A program made the translations under genes and the position numbers. A DNA stretch of 27,815 nucleotides from JAEULH01 sp034382075 (GTDB lineage: Bacteria > Pseudomonadota > Alphaproteobacteria > Rhodospirillales > Defluviicoccaceae): assembly GCA_034382075.1 (NCBI GenBank), contig JAXMOZ010000047.1, forward strand, positions 1-27,815, given 5' to 3'. Position 1 is the stretch's first letter. Each line of letters starts with the position of its first letter. This document shows, one piece after another, positions 23,514 to 27,815 of the stretch. The notes beneath the pieces are model-generated. The model did no database searches, had not been told where the DNA came from, and worked only from the letters and a program-made list of their open reading frames with translations.

Positions 23514-23600
23514 CGCCTCCTCGCAATAATGGCCGGTTTCCTGGTTCAAACTGATCACAAGCAACAGGCGCGGCAAAGCCGGTGAATGCCGGCGACACAG
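23514..23600 (+). repeat. Imperfect direct repeat, copy A
   Basis: 87 bases matching 24858-24938 with a few substitutions and two small indels. The core around TGGCCGGTT, CTGGTTCAA and TGATCACAAGCAACAGGCGCG is almost unchanged. Copy B ends at the start codon of the amidohydrolase gene, so this may be a duplicated leader or a dispersed repeat. Confidence 0.8.
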
Positions 23601-23858
23601 CTGCTCCTCACCCGCCATCTCCCCACTTCGCCGCGGCCCGCGGAATCCGGCGCTACTACCCTCGCCCACGGCCGAGGCCGTGGCAAAGGCAGAGACCCGT
23701 GTCGAGGAACGCCGCGCCGCTGCTCCTTGGTCGCAGTCTCCGGCAATGGGCAGTCCGCATGGCAGCGGCTCGCAGCGATCCTCCGGCATCCCGGCCCTAG
23801 TTCTGCGTCGTCTGCGAAAAACCCTTGCGTGTGCTGTGCGGGACGCTATCCTGCCGCT

Positions 23859-24371
23859 ATGGAGAAGTTCCTGGCTGAAGCCATTGAGGAAGAGCGGCAG
23901 CTTCTGGCTCGCCTTGAAGCAGTGCGTGCCGTCATTCGCGCCTACGCTGCCTACGGCAGCGGCCCGTCGGCTGCGCATGTCGGTCATGCGACCTCGCAGG
24001 GATCTATTTCACGTGTTACGCGATCCGCGTCGGCGCACACGCAGCGCATAAAAGCTGTTGTCCGGGACCTTCTCGCGGGCGCGGACGAGCCAACGCCCAC
24101 CCGGGACCTCGTAGCGCACTTGGAAGGCAAGAGCATCGAGATCGCAGGCAAGAGCAAGGTGGCATCGCTTTCGGCGCTGCTCTCGCACTCAGGGGAATTC
24201 GAGCCGATCGGGCGGCAGGGGTGGGTAATCAGAAAGGGCGAGACGTCGGATGTTGTAGCATCCGACGCCGCTCCTAACGACGAGGTCACACCCTCGTCTC
24301 TCGAGAGCCAACCGGACAGCGTCCGGATTGGCTGCGCTTCCGATGGTCCATCGGCACAGCGGGGGGTGTAG
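23859..24371 (+). CDS. Hypothetical coiled-coil / winged-helix-like protein
   Basis: 170 residues from the ATG at 23859; the frame runs further up to 23586, but that part is low-complexity Arg/Pro-rich and looks non-coding. The N-terminal helix MEKFLAEAIEEERQLLARLE is amphipathic and probably coiled coil. Residues about 60-130 (RIKAVVRDLL, PTPTRDLVAHLEGKSIEI, VASLSALLSHSGEFEPIG, RQGWVI) follow a winged-helix pattern similar to HARE-HTH-type domains. A DNA-binding role is inferred; no family is confirmed. The tail (from ETSDVV) is disordered-looking. The ribosome-binding site is weak. It lies inside the region bounded by the direct repeats. Confidence 0.6.
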   Translation: MEKFLAEAIEEERQLLARLEAVRAVIRAYAAYGSGPSAAHVGHATSQGSISRVTRSASAHTQRIKAVVRDLLAGADEPTPTRDLVAHLEGKSIEIAGKSKVASLSALLSHSGEFEPIGRQGWVIRKGETSDVVASDAAPNDEVTPSSLESQPDSVRIGCASDGPSAQRGV

Positions 24372-24380
24372 TCCCCTGCA

Positions 24381-24491
24381 AGGAGGTTACCAGGGTGCTA
24401 ACGTACCCTGTCGCCCGCCGGCTGGTCCGGCGGGCATGGCTCTTGATAACCGATCCTCGGTGGGCGGCTATATGCCGCCCACTTCTTTCTT
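24381..24491 (+). ncRNA. Candidate structured RNA: three-way junction followed by terminator
   Basis: AGGAGGTTA (24381-24389) can pair with TAACC (24447-24451) and TCCT (24454-24457), leaving a 2-base bulge. This closing helix encloses two hairpins: CAGGGT/ACCCTG (24391-24410) and a perfect 9-bp stem GCCCGCCGG/CCGGCGGGC (24413-24435). The terminator hairpin at 24460-24482 follows. No known RNA family was recognised. It may be a small RNA or the 3' UTR of the preceding gene. Confidence 0.4.
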
Positions 24492-24492
24492 T
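24460..24492 (+). terminator. Rho-independent terminator
   Basis: GTGGGCGGC (24460-24468) pairs perfectly with GCCGCCCAC (24474-24482) around TATAT and is followed by TTCTTTCTTT. It is the clearest intrinsic terminator in the window and lies 89 bases after the stop of the gene at 23859-24371. Confidence 0.75.
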
Positions 24493-24857
24493 GGTAACTC
24501 TTCGGCCACCACGTGTCAAACTGGTCGTGTTCCGTTCTCGGTTGCGTCGGCGGATCGCGGAGGCACCGATAAAGCTGACCTTGATGTGCTGCTTCTCTCT
24601 CGCTCGTTCGTTGCTCGCAGTCTGCTCAACCTTGGCAGGCATTCGAACCGAGACCTCTATGGCAGAGGGCTGGCGCCATCTGCCTGCGGTTCGAAGCGCC
24701 TGCACTGCAACGCAGAGATGCCGCGCGATGGACTTACCGGTGCTCCAACTCCTATCGCCCTCTCGCTCGTTTTGCCGCCACGATGAGCATACTGCAATTG
24801 CGAGCCGCGCGGCCGTGCGGCGTTCCATGACGCCAATCCGGGATTTGCTTCCCAGCC
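24493..24857. other. Non-coding stretch with a long imperfect hairpin
   Basis: No credible gene was found. A 69-base hairpin (24635-24703) has arms GCAGGC-A-TTCGAACCG and CGGTTCGAAGCGCCTGC that pair with a single bulged position, and an inner stem GGCAGA/TCTGCC. The TTCGAA motifs superficially resemble tRNA T-arms, but no acceptor or anticodon stem is present. Confidence 0.5.
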
Positions 24858-24938
24858 CGCCTCCTCGCACTGATGGCCGGTTCCCTGGTTCAACCTGATC
24901 ACAAGCAACAGGCGCGCCAGCCGGTGACGGCGACACAG
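24858..24938 (+). repeat. Imperfect direct repeat, copy B
   Basis: 81 bases matching 23514-23600. It ends 3 bases before the start codon of the amidohydrolase gene, so it contains that gene's leader. Confidence 0.8.
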
Positions 24939-24941
24939 TGT

Positions 24942-25700
24942 ATGCCACCCCTCATCCTCCACATCCCGCATTCTTCGCCCCTGATCCCGGCCGAGGAGCG
25001 GGCGCAGCTCCTTCCCGATGACACGGCGCTTGCGCGTGAAGTCTTGGCAATGACCGACGCGTGGACGGATGGGCTGGTAGCGGATCTCGACCTGCCGGCG
25101 CGGCGCCTCGTCTTCCCGGTCAGTCGATTGGTGGTCGACGTCGAGCGCTTCCCCGACGACGCCGAGGAACCGATGGCGCGCAAAGGAATGGGCGCCGTCT
25201 ACACCCGCCTGTCCACCGGTGAGCGCCTGCGTCGGGACGATCCGGCCGAGCGGGAGCGGCTCATGGAACGCTGGTATCACCCGCACCATGCGAAGCTGAC
25301 CGACCTGGTCCAGAGGGCGCTGGACGGAAACGGCCGCTGCCTGATCATCGACGTCCACAGCTTCCCGTCGCGGCCGCTGCCGTACGAGTCAGAACAGACA
25401 CCAACTCGTCCGGAGATCTGCATTGGGACGGACCCGCACCACTCCCCCTTCGGGACAGATGCGGTTGCCTCGGCAATCGGCGAGAAGGCGGGCTTCGTCA
25501 CCGCGCTTAACCGACCGTTCGCCGGCAGCATCGTGCCGACATCCTACTGGCAGAGCGACCGGCGGGTGCGCTCCATGATGGTCGAGGTGCGCCGCGACCT
25601 GTACATGGACGAAGAGACGGGAGAGCCGTTGCCGGCGTTCGGCAACATCGCCGCGAGGATCTGCCGGCTGCTGGAGGCGCTGGTTACCGCCGCGGCATAA
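24942..25700 (+). CDS. N-formylglutamate amidohydrolase family protein
   Basis: 252 residues from the ATG at 24942, where the family sequence begins (LILHIPHSSPLIP); the frame also extends into the direct repeat up to 24873. Family features are IPHSS (probable metal-binding His), DAWTDGLVADL, RLVVDVERFPDD, LIIDVHSFPSRPL and the C-terminal SMMVEVRRDLYMDE. The enzyme class hydrolyses N-formylglutamate to glutamate and formate in the five-step histidine pathway, but many members are stand-alone amidohydrolases, and no hut gene is nearby, so the substrate is uncertain. It is followed by 98 bases before panB and probably transcribed separately. Confidence 0.88.
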   Translation: MPPLILHIPHSSPLIPAEERAQLLPDDTALAREVLAMTDAWTDGLVADLDLPARRLVFPVSRLVVDVERFPDDAEEPMARKGMGAVYTRLSTGERLRRDDPAERERLMERWYHPHHAKLTDLVQRALDGNGRCLIIDVHSFPSRPLPYESEQTPTRPEICIGTDPHHSPFGTDAVASAIGEKAGFVTALNRPFAGSIVPTSYWQSDRRVRSMMVEVRRDLYMDEETGEPLPAFGNIAARICRLLEALVTAAA

Positions 25701-25733
25701 GCTCGGGACCCTGCGCTGCGGTTGCGAATGATT

Positions 25734-25762
25734 TTGCCGGCGGGCGCGCGAGCCGCTAGAGT
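25734..25762 (+). promoter_or_regulatory. Candidate sigma-70 promoter for panBC
   Basis: TTGCCG (25734-25739) and TAGAGT (25757-25762) are 17 bases apart, each matching 4 of 6 consensus positions. It lies 37 bases upstream of the panB GTG. Confidence 0.4.
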
Positions 25763-25798
25763 GCCGGCTGGCCAGCACAGCACAGGAGGCCTTGGCCC

Positions 25799-26641
25799 GT
25801 GAGCGTCGCCAGCCGGCAGAAGCGCATCACCGTTCCGCAGATCCGGGCAATGAAGGGCGAGACGCCGATCGTCTCGCTCACCGCCTATACCTCGCTCACC
25901 GCCGTTCTCCTCGACGACAGCGTCGACCTGCTCTTGGTCGGCGACTCGCTGGGGATGGTGCTCTACGGCATGGAGAGCACCCTGGGCGTGACGCTGGAGA
26001 TGATGATCGCCCACGGCAAGGCGGTGATGCGCGGCTCGAAGAAGGCCTGCGTCATCGTCGACCTGCCCTTCGGCAGCTACCAGGAGTCCCGCGAGCAGGC
26101 CTTCCGCAACGCTGCCCAGGTGATGAAGGAGGTGGGCTGCGCCGGGGTGAAGCTGGAAGGCGGCGTCGAGATGGCCGAGACGGTGCGCTTTCTCTCCGAG
26201 CGCGGCATCCCGGTGCTGGGCCACATCGGGCTCTTGCCGCAGTCGGTGAACACCGCCGGCGGCTTCCGCTCGCTGGGCCGCGGCGAAAAGGAGGCGGCCG
26301 ACATCGTCGCCGACGCCCATGCCATCGCCGAGGCCGGGGCGTTCGCCACCGTCATCGAGGGCACGGTCGAGCCGGTCGCCCGTGAGATCACCAACCAGAT
26401 CCCTATCCCCACCATCGGCATCGGCGCCTCGCCGGCCTGCGACGGGCAGATCCTGGTCACCGAGGACCTCGTCGGCCTGTTCTCCGACTTCAAGCCCAAG
26501 TTCGTCCGCCGCTACGCCGAGCTCGGCGACGGCATCGCCGCCGCCGGCAAGGCCTACGCCGCCGACGTGCGGGCGCGCAAGTTCCCGGCGCTGGAGCACT
26601 GCTTCGGGGTGAAACCGCCGGCGGACGCCCCGGCGCAATGA
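25799..26641 (+). CDS. panB: 3-methyl-2-oxobutanoate hydroxymethyltransferase PanB
   Basis: 280 residues. It adds a hydroxymethyl group from methylenetetrahydrofolate to alpha-ketoisovalerate, giving ketopantoate, the first committed step to pantothenate and CoA. Motifs are VSLTAYTS, LLVGDSLGMVLYG (metal-binding Asp49), GVKLEGG, GHIGLLPQSV and EGTVEPVAREIT (catalytic Glu region). The start is GTG at 25799 with AGGAGG 9 bases upstream. It overlaps panC by 4 bases. Confidence 0.97.
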   Translation: MSVASRQKRITVPQIRAMKGETPIVSLTAYTSLTAVLLDDSVDLLLVGDSLGMVLYGMESTLGVTLEMMIAHGKAVMRGSKKACVIVDLPFGSYQESREQAFRNAAQVMKEVGCAGVKLEGGVEMAETVRFLSERGIPVLGHIGLLPQSVNTAGGFRSLGRGEKEAADIVADAHAIAEAGAFATVIEGTVEPVAREITNQIPIPTIGIGASPACDGQILVTEDLVGLFSDFKPKFVRRYAELGDGIAAAGKAYAADVRARKFPALEHCFGVKPPADAPAQ

Positions 26642-27516
26642 CCGCTGCCGAGGGCGGCGGCAACGCCGCAAGATTGGCGACGGCGAGAACCATCGCCGAG
26701 TTGCGCACCGGCGTGCGCGCCTGGCGCGGCGAAGGGCTGAGTGTCGCGCTGGTTCCGACCATGGGTGCGCTGCACGAGGGGCATCTGTCGCTGATCCGCC
26801 TCGCCCTCGCCGAGGCCGACCGGGTTTGCGTCAGCCTGTTCGTCAACCCCACCCAGTTCGGCCCCAACGAGGACTTCGACCGCTACCCCCGCGACGAGGC
26901 CGCCGACACAGCGAAGATCGCGGCTGTCGGCGCCCACCTCCTGTTCGCGCCCGACCCGCGAGAGGTCTACCCGCCGGGCCACCTGACCCGGATCCAGGTT
27001 CCGGTCCTCGGCGACGAGCTGGAGGGCGCCTTCCGCCCGGGCTTCTTCACCGGGGTCGCCACCGTCGTCGCCAAGCTGTTGCTGATGGCGCTGCCGGACG
27101 TCGCCATCTTCGGCGCCAAGGACTACCAGCAGCTGCAGGTGATCCGGCGGATGGTCGCCGACCTGGACATCCCGGTGCGCATCCTTGGCGGCGAAACCGT
27201 GCGCGAGGCCGACGGGCTGGCCCTGTCCTCGCGCAACGCCTACCTCGGCGAGGACGAACGCCGCATCGCGCCGGGGCTGCACAAGACGATCGCGGCACTC
27301 GCTCGCAGTGTCGCCGCCGGCGCCGACCCCGCCGAGGCCGAGGCCAAGGCCCGGCAAGGCCTGCTCGCGGCCGGCTTTAGCAAGGTCGACTACGTGGCGG
27401 TGCGCGACGCCGAGACGCTGGCGGCGTGGCCGGGCCGGTCCCGGCCGGGGCGTGTCCTGGCCGCGGCCTGGCTCGGCCGCACCCGGCTGATCGACAACGT
27501 CTCGCTCCCGGCGTAG
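26638..27516 (+). CDS. panC: Pantothenate synthetase PanC
   Basis: 292 residues. It condenses pantoate with beta-alanine using ATP. The nucleotidyltransferase HIGH-like motif is in VPTMGALHEGHLSLI (PTMGALHEGH at 40-49), followed by FVNPTQFGPNEDFDRYPR, PGFFTGVATVVAKL, FGAKDYQQL and the SSRNAYL (KMSKS-like) loop. The ATG overlaps the panB stop (ATGA), so the two are translationally coupled. PanE/ApbA (ketopantoate reductase) is not in the window. Confidence 0.97.
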   Translation: MTAAEGGGNAARLATARTIAELRTGVRAWRGEGLSVALVPTMGALHEGHLSLIRLALAEADRVCVSLFVNPTQFGPNEDFDRYPRDEAADTAKIAAVGAHLLFAPDPREVYPPGHLTRIQVPVLGDELEGAFRPGFFTGVATVVAKLLLMALPDVAIFGAKDYQQLQVIRRMVADLDIPVRILGGETVREADGLALSSRNAYLGEDERRIAPGLHKTIAALARSVAAGADPAEAEAKARQGLLAAGFSKVDYVAVRDAETLAAWPGRSRPGRVLAAAWLGRTRLIDNVSLPA

Positions 27517-27540
27517 CCGCCCTTCGGTCCAGTTGCCCTC

Positions 27541-27690
27541 ACCCCGACCCTCTCCCGCCAAGAGCGGGAGAGGGAGCGGCGCCCGGCGGGGAAGATCCGC
27601 CGCAAGCTCCTCGCCCGCGGCGCAGTCGTGGAGAAGAAGAAGGCGACAGCGGCTCCCTCTCCCGTGCGGAGCATGGGAGAGGGTCGGGGT
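27541..27690. repeat. Nested inverted-repeat element downstream of panC
   Basis: The outer arms ACCCCGACCCTCTCCC (27541-27556) and their inverse (27675-27690) are perfect over 16 bp. Inner arms GGGAGAGGGAGC (27566-27577) and their inverse (27652-27663) are perfect over 12 bp. Each side can also fold locally (27548-27558 with 27564-27574, an 11-bp stem with a 5-base loop). It resembles the CCCTCTCCC-type palindromic intergenic repeats common in proteobacteria and may double as the panBC transcript end. Confidence 0.7.
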
Positions 27691-27815
27691 AATACCAGCC
27701 TGCGCGGTTACTGACTCTGGGTTTGGGGGATTGAACGAACCCGCTGTCGCGGGAGTGGGATGAGCGGTTAGGAGGGAGGGCTCCTTGTCGGGGAGGATTG
27801 CGGTTTGTCGAAGCG
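27691..27815. other. Unassigned end of window
   Basis: No ORF of note. A small hairpin CCCGC/GCGGG lies near 27740-27755. The stretch is G-rich and is cut by the window edge. Confidence 0.4.

Noticed and set aside
24641..24697. tRNA-like TTCGAA motifs
   Set aside because: They are the two arms of an inverted repeat; no acceptor, D or anticodon stem can be drawn.
24286..24948. Minus-strand 220-codon ORF across the region before the amidohydrolase gene
   Set aside because: Arg/Ser-rich, runs antisense through the terminator and hairpins, and shares a short segment with another shadow ORF only because of the direct repeat.

Overview
The window is high-GC DNA from an alphaproteobacterium, most likely a Rhodospirillales-like lineage. 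This is inferred from gene content: a class I lysyl-tRNA synthetase, a plant-type GshA directly after rsmE, UbiA/UbiD ubiquinone genes, and a heterodimeric methylmalonyl-CoA mutase operon with meaB. No rRNA, tRNA or CRISPR array was seen.

Layout. Positions 1-1733 (+) hold the 3' part of a large surface protein with near-identical 100-residue cadherin-like repeats and a C-terminal malectin-like domain. It ends at a strong hairpin shared with the convergent minus-strand cluster ubiA-ubiD-lysS (5930 to 1787). Divergent from ubiA runs rsmE-gshA (5976-8169). The accessory stretch 8170-13905 holds three minus-strand genes: a SEFIR-FGE fusion, an exported propeller-like protein, and an isolated phage tail-fibre-like gene. 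A PaaY-type hexapeptide protein follows at 14113-14718.

The main discovery is a complete 3089-bp IS1-like transposable element at 14810-17898. It has 21-bp perfect terminal inverted repeats and an 8-bp target-site duplication, and it carries passenger genes. These are a HicB/HicA-like overlapping pair, a small ORF coupled to an AT-rich ClpP/SppA-fold serine protease of the SDH_sah type, and a small basic KGG-motif protein. It sits just upstream of the mutA-mutB-meaB operon (18053-23386), which converts between succinyl-CoA and methylmalonyl-CoA.

From 23387 to 24941 lies an odd segment bounded by about 80-bp imperfect direct repeats. It contains a palindromic repeat element, a small predicted winged-helix protein, and a stretch that can fold as a three-way junction followed by an intrinsic terminator. 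An N-formylglutamate amidohydrolase-family gene, the panB-panC pantothenate operon and a nested inverted-repeat element finish the window.

Housekeeping assignments rest on clear family motifs. The toxin-antitoxin, structured-RNA, promoter and direct-repeat interpretations are inference from the sequence alone.
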